A stretch of DNA of 29,391 nt from DATFBY01 sp035253585 (GCA_035253585.1 DATFBY010000093.1:1-29391), one strand, 5' to 3'. Numbered from the stretch's first letter, positions 1 to 7,780 are shown. Notes: generated by a model from the sequence alone, not told the origin. Numbers and translations: made by a program.

Positions 1-1
1 G

Positions 2-97
2 GCTGTGTTGTTCCTCGCCATCGCGGCGGTGGCGTGTTGGATTCCTGCGCGTCGGGCCGCGGGGCTGGATCCGACGGTGGCGTTGAGAGAAGAATAG
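2..97 (+). CDS. C-terminal end of an ADOP/FtsX-type permease (partial)
   Basis: This open frame enters from the left edge and stops at the TAG at 95-97. The last 31 residues contain a hydrophobic stretch (LFLAIAAVACW) followed by PARRAAGLDPTVALREE. That is the typical end of MacB/FtsX permeases, in which the last membrane helix is followed by P-A-R-R-A and D-P-x-x-A-L-R. The two complete ADOP permeases here end the same way (PARRATRTDPLAALRHE at 4825; PARRATTIQPIIALRST at 7827), so this is very likely a third member. Only the tail is visible, so membership of the ADOP subgroup rather than another MacB-like permease is inferred from the neighbours. Confidence 0.8.
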   Translation, partial: AVLFLAIAAVACWIPARRAAGLDPTVALREE

Positions 98-185
98 CGG
101 CGCGCGGCCTACGGCGTGTGCCCCGCGGCGTGGTGACGAGATCGGCGACATCACCGCATGCCGCACGCCGCAGGCCGCGTGCCCC
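97..185. repeat. Inverted heptad-repeat hairpin between convergent genes
   Basis: Two arms of about 31 nt (97-127 and 155-185) are imperfect reverse complements, with roughly three quarters of positions pairing. The right arm reads in 7-nt steps (ccgcatg, ccgcacg, ccgcagg, ccgcgtg). The hairpin lies between the stop of the leading permease (95-97) and the stop of the minus-strand gene (193-195), so it may act as a bidirectional terminator. It has the same architecture as the hairpins at 6140, 7734 and 20391, built from a different heptamer. A one-sided array of the same heptamer is at 1712-1746. Confidence 0.65.
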
Positions 186-192
186 TCTGTTA

Positions 193-1563
193 CTACAGAG
201 TGAAGAAGGGCGCGTCGAAACGCATGCCGATCACCGGTTGGAAGTTCCTGCGCTGTTGATAGAGATACGGAACTTCGACCGAGGCTGTGACCTGACGCAG
301 CCGTATGGAGAAGCTGCCCGCAATGCCTCCATCAAACTTGTGGTCCGTACCGATCGCCTTCTCCATGAATTCTCGCCGATCCCTAGAATCTCTTCCCGTC
401 GCGCGTATGAAGCGCACGGCTGGCCCGAGTTCCACCGTAAATGCGAAGGTATTGCCTCGGTCATCAGCGCTGTGATCGACGAATGACCAGCGTCTGCGAA
501 GATCCAGTCCGATTAGAAAGACCTCTCGAGGTAGCGTGTCGGAATGGGTCGGTATCTGCCACCGTAAGCGAAGCACGTTCAGATTGACTCTCACGCCTTG
601 CGTGCCACTACCGCTGCTGCCGCGCTTTTCGAACGCATAGTAGTCGATCAAGCCAGATCCGCGCTGTCCAGCCGCGAGGGATGGCACGAGCACAGCTTGT
701 GTGAAATCAAGGGGGTCGGTCGATCGCACGCTGTCGAGCGAGCTCACCAGTGTCACAACCGACTTGAGACGCTCGCCAGCGAGCGGATCCATACACAGGC
801 TATTGAAAAGCGCGAGAAATTGGACTGGCACCACCTTGAGTGCGCCCCACCCTCGGAATTTTCCTCTCACGCGCGACAGCGCCTCCGTTTTCACCAGCGC
901 GCTCTCAGCGCTAGTAGGGGTGAACTCCCGCACGCTACCGAGTTTCTGCAGAGCTTCGCGGACTGCCTTCGCGCTATCCGCTCTGTTCGGCGGCTTGAAC
1001 CAGGATGGTGCGCAAAGTGCCCGACGTCTGCGCTCGCCCTCTTTGTCGGAATCGTGAAGGATTCCGAGCGATCCTGTGATTTGCGAGGCAGCTTTACCGC
1101 TCTTCAGCCCTGCGGCAACCGCACCGTCGGCAACGAACGACGTGCGATCACCCGAGATCACGAGGGTCGTGATCGGACTCGGGTAGGGAATCACGATGCA
1201 GAGTGGCTCGACGGTGTTTTGAGCTTTGAGTGCGACGACCCGACCCGTCAGATGTCCTCTGCCAAATGATCGGCTGCCGACGCTGTCATCAACAATGCTG
1301 AACACGCTGTCGCCATCCAGCAGAACGTGAAGCGTAGGCTGCGCGTTGATCGCTATGGCCGAATCGGGAACAATGCGGACCCGGAGAATGTCCGGCGCCT
1401 GAATGGACTCGGCGCCGTACGGTGCCGCCTTGACGACGCATTGGGCGGGTTGCGCCTTGCCGACGGCCTTTCTGGTGATCTCGACGGTCGCTACCGCTTG
1501 AGCGAAAGCAGGCTGGGCGCTCATCGCGAGTGCGACCATGACGCCGATCGACAATCGATGCAT
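193..1563 (-). CDS. Exported protein of unknown function, 456 aa
   Basis: The start at 1563 is chosen because GGAGG lies six bases upstream and because it gives a clean signal peptide (MHRLSIGVMVALA..., predicted cleavage after AFAQ near residue 22). The frame is open further upstream, but that extension has no ribosome site and would bury the signal. The mature part is rich in predicted beta strands and has a few cysteines (AQC, PLC, LCAPSWF). It ends in alternating polar and aromatic residues (VEVPYLYQQ..., MRFDAPFFTL), which could be an outer-membrane strand or a beta-sandwich edge. I do not recognise a family. It stands alone, convergent with the permease on its left and divergent from the PadR gene on its right. 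The product is probably periplasmic or in the outer membrane. Confidence 0.72.
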   Translation of the reverse strand: MHRLSIGVMVALAMSAQPAFAQAVATVEITRKAVGKAQPAQCVVKAAPYGAESIQAPDILRVRIVPDSAIAINAQPTLHVLLDGDSVFSIVDDSVGSRSFGRGHLTGRVVALKAQNTVEPLCIVIPYPSPITTLVISGDRTSFVADGAVAAGLKSGKAASQITGSLGILHDSDKEGERRRRALCAPSWFKPPNRADSAKAVREALQKLGSVREFTPTSAESALVKTEALSRVRGKFRGWGALKVVPVQFLALFNSLCMDPLAGERLKSVVTLVSSLDSVRSTDPLDFTQAVLVPSLAAGQRGSGLIDYYAFEKRGSSGSGTQGVRVNLNVLRLRWQIPTHSDTLPREVFLIGLDLRRRWSFVDHSADDRGNTFAFTVELGPAVRFIRATGRDSRDRREFMEKAIGTDHKFDGGIAGSFSIRLRQVTASVEVPYLYQQRRNFQPVIGMRFDAPFFTL

Positions 1564-1711
1564 GCAACCTCCGGCGTGTGAGGGTGAGTGGGTCTGACTG
1601 TTGGTTAGGCACTCCTCCTTTTCCGTGCTCTGGGATCGCTCGCAACAATGAGCGTCCGGCTGCACCCGTAAAGGCTGCAATGGGGCGTCCGCTGGTCATT
1701 TTGGGACATCT

Positions 1712-1746
1712 CCCGCACGCCGCACCCCGCAGGCCGCAGGCCGCTC
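1712..1746. repeat. Tandem heptad array, five units, no clear inverted partner
   Basis: Five successive 7-nt units can be read without gaps: cccgcac, gccgcac, cccgcag, gccgcag, gccgctc. The heptamer is the one seen in the right arm of the hairpin at 155-185. The array lies just upstream of the PadR promoter. A convincing reverse-complement arm was not found in the 70 bases to its left. Confidence 0.55.
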
Positions 1747-1747
1747 C

Positions 1748-1797
1748 TATTGACATTCTATACGAGCGACGCCATACTACCTATAGACATTCTGTAG
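1748..1797 (+). promoter_or_regulatory. Promoter and paired dyad operator of the PadR-ADOP operon
   Basis: Two near-palindromes share the core GACATTC: tattgacattctata at 1748-1762 and ctatagacattctgtag at 1781-1797, 34 bp apart. The first overlaps a consensus -35 box (TTGACA, 1750-1755), followed after 17 bp by a possible -10 (catact, 1773-1778). The second overlaps the expected start of the transcript and the ribosome site of the PadR gene. PadR regulators usually repress their own operon through dyads like these, so autorepression is the likely logic. The binding itself is inferred. Confidence 0.55.
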
Positions 1798-1804
1798 GAA
1801 TCGC

Positions 1805-2137
1805 ATGGCGCCCAAACAAACTTCCCTTCTCCAGGGGACACTCGACCTCCTCATCCTCAAATCGCTCACTCTAGGCGAGATGCACGGGCTCGGCATCGCC
1901 AACCGTGTCGAGCAGATCACCAGCAACGCGTTTCAGGTGAAGCCTGGGTCGCTCTTCCCGGCGCTCCATCGCATGGAGCAGGCGGGGTGGCTCGAGTCCT
2001 ACTGGGGGGAGTCGGAAAACAACCGCAGAGCCAAATACTACCGGCTCACGCCCGCTGGCCGGCGCCAGCTCAAGGAAGAGACGGAAGAGTGGAGCCGGAT
2101 CTCGTTCGCCATCGGCCTGGCGCTCCGCGCAACCTGA
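1805..2137 (+). CDS. PadR-family transcriptional regulator
   Basis: This 110-residue protein has the PadR winged-helix domain along its whole length: LLQGTLDLLILKSL, then GLGIANRVEQ, the recognition region GSLFPALHRMEQAGWL, and the wing with AKYYRLTPAGRRQL. It is a short PadR of the subfamily-2 type, without a long C-terminal dimerisation domain. The ATG at 1805 follows AGGA at a normal distance. The gene ends 12 bases before the ADOP permease, the standard PadR-ADOP pairing, so it most likely represses both genes through the two dyads at 1748-1797. The effector cannot be told from the sequence. Confidence 0.93.
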   Translation: MAPKQTSLLQGTLDLLILKSLTLGEMHGLGIANRVEQITSNAFQVKPGSLFPALHRMEQAGWLESYWGESENNRRAKYYRLTPAGRRQLKEETEEWSRISFAIGLALRAT

Positions 2138-2149
2138 AGGGGAACCGCC

Positions 2150-4825
2150 ATGTCGCTTCGCGTACGTGTTGCCACCCTCTGGCGCAACGTCTTTCAAAAG
2201 CATCGCGCCGATCGCGAGCTCGACGATGAGCTGAGCGCCTACATCGATCTGGTGGTGGCCGAGAAGGTTCGCGCCGGGATGACACCCGATGCTGCGCGGC
2301 GGGCGGCGTTGGTGGAGATGGGCGGCGTCGAGCACGTGAAGGAAAACGTTCGGGACGTTCGCGCCGGCGCCGTGATCGACAACCTTCGCCGCGACATCCA
2401 TTACGCTTTTCGATCGTTAGGCCGCGCACGCGCGTTCAGCATTGCCTCGATCTGCGCGCTGGCGCTCGGCATCGGCGCGACGGCGGCGGTGTTCAGCGTG
2501 GTCAACGGCGTGCTGCTGCGTCCGCTACCCTACAAGGATCCGGACAGGCTCGTCGTCGTCCTGCACGAAGGCACGCAGCCGGTGGCCGTCGCCAACTTCA
2601 TCGATTGGCAGCGTGAAAGCCGTTCGTTCGAGCGCATGGGAGCGGCCGACTATTGGACGCCGAATCTCGCCGGCACCGAAACGCCAGAGAAGGTGTGGGC
2701 GCTCAAGCTGACTCCAGACGTCTTCCCGCTACTCGGCGTTCAGCCAGCGCGCGGCCGCGTTTTCCTGCCTGACGAGGATCAACCGGGACGCGACCGTGTG
2801 GTCGTATTGAGCCATTCGCTCTGGCAACGTCGCTATGGCGCCGATCCAGCGATCGTCGGGAGAGAGATGGTGCTCAATGGGCAGACGTACACGATCATCG
2901 GCGTCATGCCCGAGAGCTTTCGCTTCGCACCATTCTGGGCAACGCGAGCCGAGCTGTGGGTGCCTAACTCGCTCGCCGACCGGCTCGGCAGGCGCGGGGG
3001 GAACAGCTTGCGCGTCTTCGCGCGGCTCCGTCCCGGCGTGACGTTGGCGCAGGCGCGCGCCGAGATGGCGACGATCACGGCGCGCCTCGAGCGCGAGTAT
3101 CCGGGCACGAACCGCAACGTCATGGTGGTGCCGCTCACCGAGCGGGTGCTCGGCGGCGTACGGCCCGCGCTGCTCATCCTGCTGGGCGCGGTCGCCTTCG
3201 TGCTGCTGATCGCCTGCGCGAACGTGGCGCATCTGCTGCTCGCGCGGGCCGCGGCCCGGCGACGGGAGATGGCAGTGCGTACGACGCTCGGTGCATCGCC
3301 GCTGCGCATCGTACAGCAATGTCTGGCCGAAGGGCTGCTGCTGTCACTGGCCGGTGGATTGTTAGGCATGCTGCTCGCGCGGGTCGGCGTCGGTACTTTG
3401 TTGTCGCTGGCGCCGAGCGATCTTCCGCGACTGGAGATGGTCAGGCTCGACAGCCGCGTGCTGGGTGTCGCGATGGGTGTCGCGCTGCTCACAGGCCTTG
3501 TGTTCGGGATCATTCCCGCGGTGAAGGCGCTACGTGCGGAGCTTGGCGAATCTTTGCGCGAGGGCGAGCGTGGATCTACGGAAGGGATCGCGCGGAACCG
3601 CGCCCGAAGCACGCTCATCGTCTCCGAGTTCGCTCTGGCGCTGGTGCTGCTCGTGGGTGCGGGTCTCATGATGCGGACGTTCGTGAAGCTTCGCGCGATC
3701 GATCCGGGATTCGACCCGCGAAACGTGGTGACGATGGTCGTTCCGATTGCCGGGACGGCGCAGCAGGAGCCCGCACGGCGTGCGCCCTTCTTCTCGACGG
3801 TGCTCGAGCGAGTCGCGGCCGTGCCGGGCGTCGAGTCGGCAAGCGCGATCAATCACCTCCCGCTGGCCGGCGATTATTGGGGCTATCCGTTCTGGATCGA
3901 GGGACGTCCGACACCGAAGCCCGGCGAAGGACAGGGCGGGGCATACCGCGTCGTCATGGCGGATTACTTCGAGACGATGCGCATTCCTCTGGTGCATGGC
4001 CGCGGCATCCAGGCCAGCGATCGGATGGATTCGCCGCCGGTCGTGGTGGTGAATGAAACGTTGGCGCGTCGGTTCTGGCCCGGTGAGGACGCGGTCGGAA
4101 AGCGGTTGACACTCGACAATCCGACCGATCCCGAGCCGCCGGTGTGGCGCACCGTGGTAGGCGTCGCCAAGGACACACGCGAAAGCGACTGGACCGGCGA
4201 GATCTGGAACGAGATGTACACGCCCTATCTCCAGAACAGGCAGTATCTGGAGAGCGAAGGCGCGCACGTGGCGTACATGACGTTGGTGGTGCGGCGGGAA
4301 TGCGCGGCTGAGCGGTGTGATGCGAGCGTGCTCGTTCCCGCGGTGCGCGACGCATTGAGCTCGATCGACCGCGCGGTGCCACTGGCGGAGATTCAGACGA
4401 TGGAACAGGTCGTGTCGGCGGCGAAGAGCGACACGCGGTTCTATTTGACGTTGTTAGGCGCGTTCGCGGTGGTGGCGCTGCTGCTGGCGGCGGTTGGGAT
4501 ATACGGCGTGATGAGCTATTCCGTCTCGCGCCGCACGCACGAGATCGGAATCCGTATCGCGCTCGGCGCGCAGCCGCACAACGTCCTCGGATTGGTCATC
4601 GGTCAGGGGATGACGTTGGCCATTGTCGGCGCGGTGGCCGGGCTGGCGGCCGCGTTGGCGCTTTCTCGACTCATGTCGACTCTGCTGTATGGTGTGCAGG
4701 CAACGGATGCGCTGACCTTTACGCTGGTGGTACTGGTGCTGGTGGGTGTGGCCTTGCTGGCGAGCTATCTCCCGGCGCGACGGGCGACGCGCACCGACCC
4801 ATTGGCGGCGCTGCGACACGAGTGA
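2150..4825 (+). CDS. ADOP-family ABC permease (MacB/FtsX fold, no ATPase)
   Basis: The 891-residue protein matches the acidobacterial duplicated orphan permease architecture. A soluble prefix comes first (about 1-85, with ADRELDDELSAYID and GMTPDAARRAALVEMGG). Then come a first membrane helix (about 94-123, LALGIGATAAVFSVVNGVLL), a periplasmic MacB-like domain, and a first FtsX core (about 341-470, REMAVRTTLGAS). A second helix (484-510), a second periplasmic domain and a second FtsX core follow (767-885, THEIGIRIALGAQ). It ends in PARRATRTDPLAALRHE. No ABC ATPase gene is nearby, as is usual for these orphans. The family is assumed to move or sense something across the inner membrane, but the substrate is unknown. 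An AAGGGG ribosome site precedes the ATG. Confidence 0.93.
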   Translation: MSLRVRVATLWRNVFQKHRADRELDDELSAYIDLVVAEKVRAGMTPDAARRAALVEMGGVEHVKENVRDVRAGAVIDNLRRDIHYAFRSLGRARAFSIASICALALGIGATAAVFSVVNGVLLRPLPYKDPDRLVVVLHEGTQPVAVANFIDWQRESRSFERMGAADYWTPNLAGTETPEKVWALKLTPDVFPLLGVQPARGRVFLPDEDQPGRDRVVVLSHSLWQRRYGADPAIVGREMVLNGQTYTIIGVMPESFRFAPFWATRAELWVPNSLADRLGRRGGNSLRVFARLRPGVTLAQARAEMATITARLEREYPGTNRNVMVVPLTERVLGGVRPALLILLGAVAFVLLIACANVAHLLLARAAARRREMAVRTTLGASPLRIVQQCLAEGLLLSLAGGLLGMLLARVGVGTLLSLAPSDLPRLEMVRLDSRVLGVAMGVALLTGLVFGIIPAVKALRAELGESLREGERGSTEGIARNRARSTLIVSEFALALVLLVGAGLMMRTFVKLRAIDPGFDPRNVVTMVVPIAGTAQQEPARRAPFFSTVLERVAAVPGVESASAINHLPLAGDYWGYPFWIEGRPTPKPGEGQGGAYRVVMADYFETMRIPLVHGRGIQASDRMDSPPVVVVNETLARRFWPGEDAVGKRLTLDNPTDPEPPVWRTVVGVAKDTRESDWTGEIWNEMYTPYLQNRQYLESEGAHVAYMTLVVRRECAAERCDASVLVPAVRDALSSIDRAVPLAEIQTMEQVVSAAKSDTRFYLTLLGAFAVVALLLAAVGIYGVMSYSVSRRTHEIGIRIALGAQPHNVLGLVIGQGMTLAIVGAVAGLAAALALSRLMSTLLYGVQATDALTFTLVVLVLVGVALLASYLPARRATRTDPLAALRHE

Positions 4826-4913
4826 TTGCGCCCAAGCCTGGAAGGGGTATGTTCGATGGGGCGCTCGTATTGCGCGCTGTTTCCGTTGATTTCCCCCAAC
4901 CACGGAAGGTCGT

Positions 4914-5393
4914 ATGCGCCGCTTCGCAGCACTCTCCCTCATCGCATTCGTCATGGCCTGCGCGGGCACCCAGACACCCGCCTCGGACACCGCAGCCGCA
5001 TCTGGTGCCGTTGCGGCCCCGGCGCCCGCGGGCCTCGATCTGTCGCAGCTAGCAGGCAATTGGAATTTCCGCGGCATGCCTGAAAACTCGGACAGTACGC
5101 TGCTCACGTACGTCATGACGGCGACCAGTACGCGCGAAGGGTGGTCGCTGGACTTCACCGATCGCACCGAGGCGGTACCGTTACGCGTAGTCGAGGTTTC
5201 CGGCGATAGCATCGTGACCGAGGCCGGGCCGTACTCGAGTGCGCTGCGCCCGAACACGCAGGTCACGACTCGCACGGTGTTCCGTCAGCAGGACGGCAAG
5301 CTCGTCGGCAGGACGGTGGCGAGATATTCCGGCCCCGGCGTCGGCGCGGACACGGTCAGGATCATCCGGCAAGAGGGAACGAAGGTTCAGTAA
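4914..5393 (+). CDS. Small lipoprotein of unknown function, 159 aa
   Basis: The N-terminus is a lipoprotein signal with cysteine in a lipobox (FVMAC, Cys about 17). An alanine/proline-rich linker follows, then a domain of about 110 residues starting at LAGNWNFRGMPENSDS. The domain alternates short beta strands (TYVMTATSTREGWSLDF, LRVVEVSGDSIVTEAG, TRTVFRQQDGKLVGRTVAR). It looks like a small beta-barrel or lipocalin-like fold, but I cannot assign a family. GGAAGG precedes the ATG. It probably has its own promoter, since 88 bases separate it from the permease. A long inverted repeat starts four bases after its stop. Confidence 0.8.
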   Translation: MRRFAALSLIAFVMACAGTQTPASDTAAASGAVAAPAPAGLDLSQLAGNWNFRGMPENSDSTLLTYVMTATSTREGWSLDFTDRTEAVPLRVVEVSGDSIVTEAGPYSSALRPNTQVTTRTVFRQQDGKLVGRTVARYSGPGVGADTVRIIRQEGTKVQ

Positions 5394-5397
5394 AGCA

Positions 5398-5494
5398 CCA
5401 TCGCAGATGTGCGAACGCCATCGCGGACATGTGATTGCATCGCCGATCGCAGATGCAATCACTATCCGCGATGGCTTTCGCGCATGTGCGATCG
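5398..5494. repeat. Long imperfect inverted repeat downstream of the lipoprotein gene
   Basis: The left arm (5398-5441) and right arm (5452-5494) are about 43 nt each and pair along most of their length. The best blocks are gccatcgcgga with its complement and gtgattgcatc with its complement, with one small bulge and a loop of about 10 nt. It begins four bases after the stop at 5391-5393 and could form a strong terminator-like hairpin. No run of T follows, so intrinsic termination is uncertain. It differs from the heptad hairpins in having no 7-nt period. Confidence 0.6.
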
Positions 5495-5605
5495 AGGTTG
5501 CTGCGCACGCGATTCGTCCCCACCTGCGTCCGCGTAGTCACCGCGCTCTTGAGAGCTCGTTCACTCGCGCGTTACAACTCGGGAGTCATCAACCCGAGCC
5601 GTAAC

Positions 5606-6139
5606 ATGATCTCACACGCAGTCAGAACAGCCGCGATCATCGCACTCGTCACGCTTTCCATTCCGCTCAGCGTGCGAGCGCAGTCGACGAGCGCGCCTCA
5701 GCCGGCGCCGTGTAGCGCCACCGAGCATCGGCAGTTCGATTTCTGGATCGGCGATTGGGAGGTGCGGCGGCCGGACGGCCGCGTCGTCGGTCACAACAGG
5801 ATCGAGCGCGCTCTCAATGGCTGCACGCTCATCGAGAACTGGACGTCGACGGGGCAAAACCGCGGTACGTCGCTCAACTTCTACGATTCGTCGTCACGCC
5901 AGTGGCATCAGACGTGGATCGACAACTCCGGCTCGCCGCTCTATCTGAACGGCAATCTGCGCGACGGGAAGATGGTGTTGGAGGCGGAGGGGAAGAACGC
6001 GCAGGGGCAGACGGTCCGCCATCGCGTCACGTGGACACCGCTCGATGGCGGTGGCGTGCGGCAGCATTGGGAGTCGTCGTCCGACGATGCAAAGACGTGG
6101 ACGACGGTATTTGACGGGCGGTATAGCAAGAGGAGCTAA
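5606..6139 (+). CDS. Exported protein with a DUF1579-like FDFWIGDWEV domain, 177 aa
   Basis: The chosen ATG at 5606 gives a signal peptide (AAIIALVTLSIPLSVRAQ). The frame is open upstream to 5435, but that part translates the inverted repeat and is not credible. The mature protein begins with a cysteine and then FDFWIGDWEVRRPDG, the hallmark opening of a small beta-rich family common in soil bacteria and often annotated as DUF1579-like. It continues as GCTLIENWTS, SLNFYD, WHQTWIDNSGSPLYLNG and VTWTPLDGGGVRQHWE. The ligand and function are unknown. The product is probably periplasmic. The stop codon is followed directly by the perfect hairpin at 6140-6227. Confidence 0.85.
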   Translation: MISHAVRTAAIIALVTLSIPLSVRAQSTSAPQPAPCSATEHRQFDFWIGDWEVRRPDGRVVGHNRIERALNGCTLIENWTSTGQNRGTSLNFYDSSSRQWHQTWIDNSGSPLYLNGNLRDGKMVLEAEGKNAQGQTVRHRVTWTPLDGGGVRQHWESSSDDAKTWTTVFDGRYSKRS

Positions 6140-6227
6140 GAAACGGGACTCGGGACTCGGGACTCGGCGTCTCGGCGAGAGGTAATCGATCGCCACACGC
6201 CGAGTCCCGAGTCCCGAGTCCCGTTTC
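6140..6227. repeat. Perfect 31-bp inverted heptad repeat between convergent stop codons
   Basis: The left arm (6140-6170) and right arm (6197-6227) are exact reverse complements over 31 bases, with a 26-base loop. Each arm holds three tandem copies of one heptamer (gggactc on the left, its complement gagtccc on the right). The left arm starts on the base after the TAA of the plus-strand gene. The right arm ends on the first base of the minus-strand gene's stop. It is placed to end transcription from both sides, although it has no U-tract. Confidence 0.85.
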
Positions 6228-6661
6228 TACGCCGACAGTAATCTCGAAAAGAACGCCCGATACCGCTGGAGCGCCTGACGAAGATCCTCGGTGGAGACGT
6301 CACCACCGCGATCCCATTGTCCCTCCAAACGCGAGCGCTCGCCGGCGAACGACTCGGCCAGACGTTTGATCGCATCGGCCACCAAGCCATCGGCTTGTTC
6401 CACCGCGCGGCGCGGCTCGTCGACGAAGCTGGCCTGAATGTCGACCCACCGCTCCCGCAGCTCGACCACCGAATCGCGGGGAAGCAGCGGCTCGCTACGG
6501 GCCTGAAGCTCCTCCGCCGTCGCCGCATCGGTCGACACTTCGCGATCGACGACGCGCTCGTTGAGGTCACGCTCAGTCCGCGTTTCCGCGCGGTCGGCCG
6601 CCGCGGCCAGATCCGCGGTGGACAGCTGATCGTTCTGATTGACGCGATCTTCTTCTCTCAT
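6227..6661 (-). CDS. Conserved protein of unknown function, paralogous to its upstream neighbour, 144 aa
   Basis: The first half is charged, low in hydrophobics and probably disordered (QNDQLSTADLAAAADRAETR). The second half, from about residue 65, is helical: LRERWVDIQASFVDEPRRAVEQAD, RLEGQWDRG, STEDLRQALQRYRAFFSRLL. This half matches the C-terminal half of the neighbouring membrane-anchored protein in order and wording (FVDDPKGAVTDADRLV, TTEDLRQAMVYYRELFVDLL). It has no signal peptide. Its ATG overlaps the upstream stop by four bases, so the two are co-transcribed and probably translationally coupled. The pair may interact, one part anchored and one soluble. The function is not known. Confidence 0.85.
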   Translation of the reverse strand: MREEDRVNQNDQLSTADLAAAADRAETRTERDLNERVVDREVSTDAATAEELQARSEPLLPRDSVVELRERWVDIQASFVDEPRRAVEQADGLVADAIKRLAESFAGERSRLEGQWDRGGDVSTEDLRQALQRYRAFFSRLLSA

Positions 6662-7215
6662 CGCCGTGTCTCCTGACCCGCGTTCTCGCGGTCTTCGAGC
6701 AGATCAACGAACAGCTCACGATAGTAGACCATCGCCTGGCGCAGGTCTTCGGTGGTTGCCTCGCCACGGCGATGACGACGCGCGATGTCGCGCGCCGCGC
6801 GGTAGTTGTCGACGACGCGCGGATGATGCACCGAGAGATCCGCCGCCTGCTGGTCGAAATCGGCGACGGGATATCCGCGCACGCGCATGGTGTCTTCCAC
6901 CAGGCGATCCGCGTCGGTGACGGCGCCCTTGGGATCGTCGACGAATCGACTTTGCACTGAACGCCAATCGCCGGTGAAGCGCGCCCGGTCCTCGGCCCGC
7001 AACGGACGAATGTCCAGCTGCTTCACGCGCTCCTGGCGCTTCAGGAGCTCCGACTCGGCTTTGCGGCGGTCGCCTACGTCATGGATTGCGCGGTCGTATT
7101 CGGGACCATACTGCGCCCGTAACGACTGCGTCCGCTGCCGCTGCCATACCAGCAGGCCGACGAGTGCGAGCACGACGATACCGACGACAATGGCAATCAG
7201 GGCGGTTTGGTCCAT
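6658..7215 (-). CDS. Membrane-anchored protein of unknown function with the same helical domain, 185 aa
   Basis: The ATG at 7215 is preceded by GGAGG at normal spacing. Residues 5-27 form one transmembrane helix (ALIAIVVGIVVLALVGLLVW), followed by a basic stretch and YGPEYDRAIHDVGDRRKAES. A coiled-coil-like segment and the conserved FVDDPKGAVTDADRLV, RGYPVADFDQQAADLSVHHP and TTEDLRQAMVYYRELF blocks follow. I recognise this as a widespread uncharacterised family in bacteria from soil and plant surfaces, but it has no known role. It ends 4 bp inside the next gene, a short paralogue of its C-terminal half. It is divergent from the MmcQ-like gene, with 145 bases between them for both promoters. 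Confidence 0.87.
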   Translation of the reverse strand: MDQTALIAIVVGIVVLALVGLLVWQRQRTQSLRAQYGPEYDRAIHDVGDRRKAESELLKRQERVKQLDIRPLRAEDRARFTGDWRSVQSRFVDDPKGAVTDADRLVEDTMRVRGYPVADFDQQAADLSVHHPRVVDNYRAARDIARRHRRGEATTEDLRQAMVYYRELFVDLLEDRENAGQETRR

Positions 7216-7360
7216 GCCAACCTCCTTCTGGGAGTCAACGTACCGCCGACTGAGACCGGGTTGCGGCTGCAGCTTGGGTGCCAGCGTGCGGAGCGGCTGC
7301 GGACCTGGCGCACCGATCTCCAACGGGGATATAGTCGCGATCCCTCGAGCCGAGCCCATC

Positions 7361-7780
7361 ATGAGCGTCCAAGCGAAGCCTACGGCACCGGCGAAGAAAC
7401 TGGAGGCCGCGCTGGCCAAGGTCGCCGCGCGATATCCGGAAGCGACGGAGGACCACCCGTGGGGTCATCGCGCGATGAAGGTGCGTGGCAAGACGTTCGC
7501 TTGGATCACGGCCGACGGCGCCACCGTGACCCTGACGGTCAAGCTGCCGCGCACGAGACACCAAGCACTGATGCTTCCGAACGCGGCGCCGACGGAGTAC
7601 GGACTCGGGAAGTCCGGCTGGGTGACAGTCACGCTCCGCCCGCCCGCGACGAAGCTCCGCGCGCAATGCGAGGAGTGGCTGGACGAGAGCTACAAGGCGG
7701 TGGCGCCGAAGACGCTTGTTAGGCAGGTAGAGGTCGGAAAGCGGGAAGCGGGAGGTGGGAAGCGCAAGCTCACCGGATGA
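7361..7780 (+). CDS. MmcQ/YjbR-like protein with a repeat-encoded tail, 139 aa
   Basis: The protein has the MmcQ/YjbR arrangement: LEAALAKVAARYPEATEDHPWGHRAMKVRGKTFAWI with the conserved HPWG and K-x-F-A segments, then VTLTVKLP, NAAPTEYGLGKSGWVTVTL and a final helix LRAQCEEWLDESYKAV. The family has a CyaY-like fold and is often labelled DNA-binding without firm evidence. The start at 7361 is the first ATG that gives the domain. A longer open frame upstream to 6887 is antisense to the neighbouring gene. The last 15 or so residues (EVGKREAGGGKRKLTG) are encoded by the left arm of the heptad hairpin at 7734-7764, so the repeat has changed the C-terminus. Confidence 0.88.
   Translation: MSVQAKPTAPAKKLEAALAKVAARYPEATEDHPWGHRAMKVRGKTFAWITADGATVTLTVKLPRTRHQALMLPNAAPTEYGLGKSGWVTVTLRPPATKLRAQCEEWLDESYKAVAPKTLVRQVEVGKREAGGGKRKLTG

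Noticed and set aside
598..1269. Long plus-strand open frame (223 codons) opposite the exported protein gene, and many similar long frames opposite the permeases (for example 2833-3852)
   Set aside because: These are antisense shadows typical of GC-rich coding DNA. They have no ribosome sites and low-complexity Arg/Ser/Ala-rich translations, while the opposite strand encodes recognisable proteins.
5435..5605. Upstream extension of the DUF1579-like gene
   Set aside because: It runs through the inverted repeat and lacks a ribosome site. The ATG at 5606 gives a proper signal peptide.
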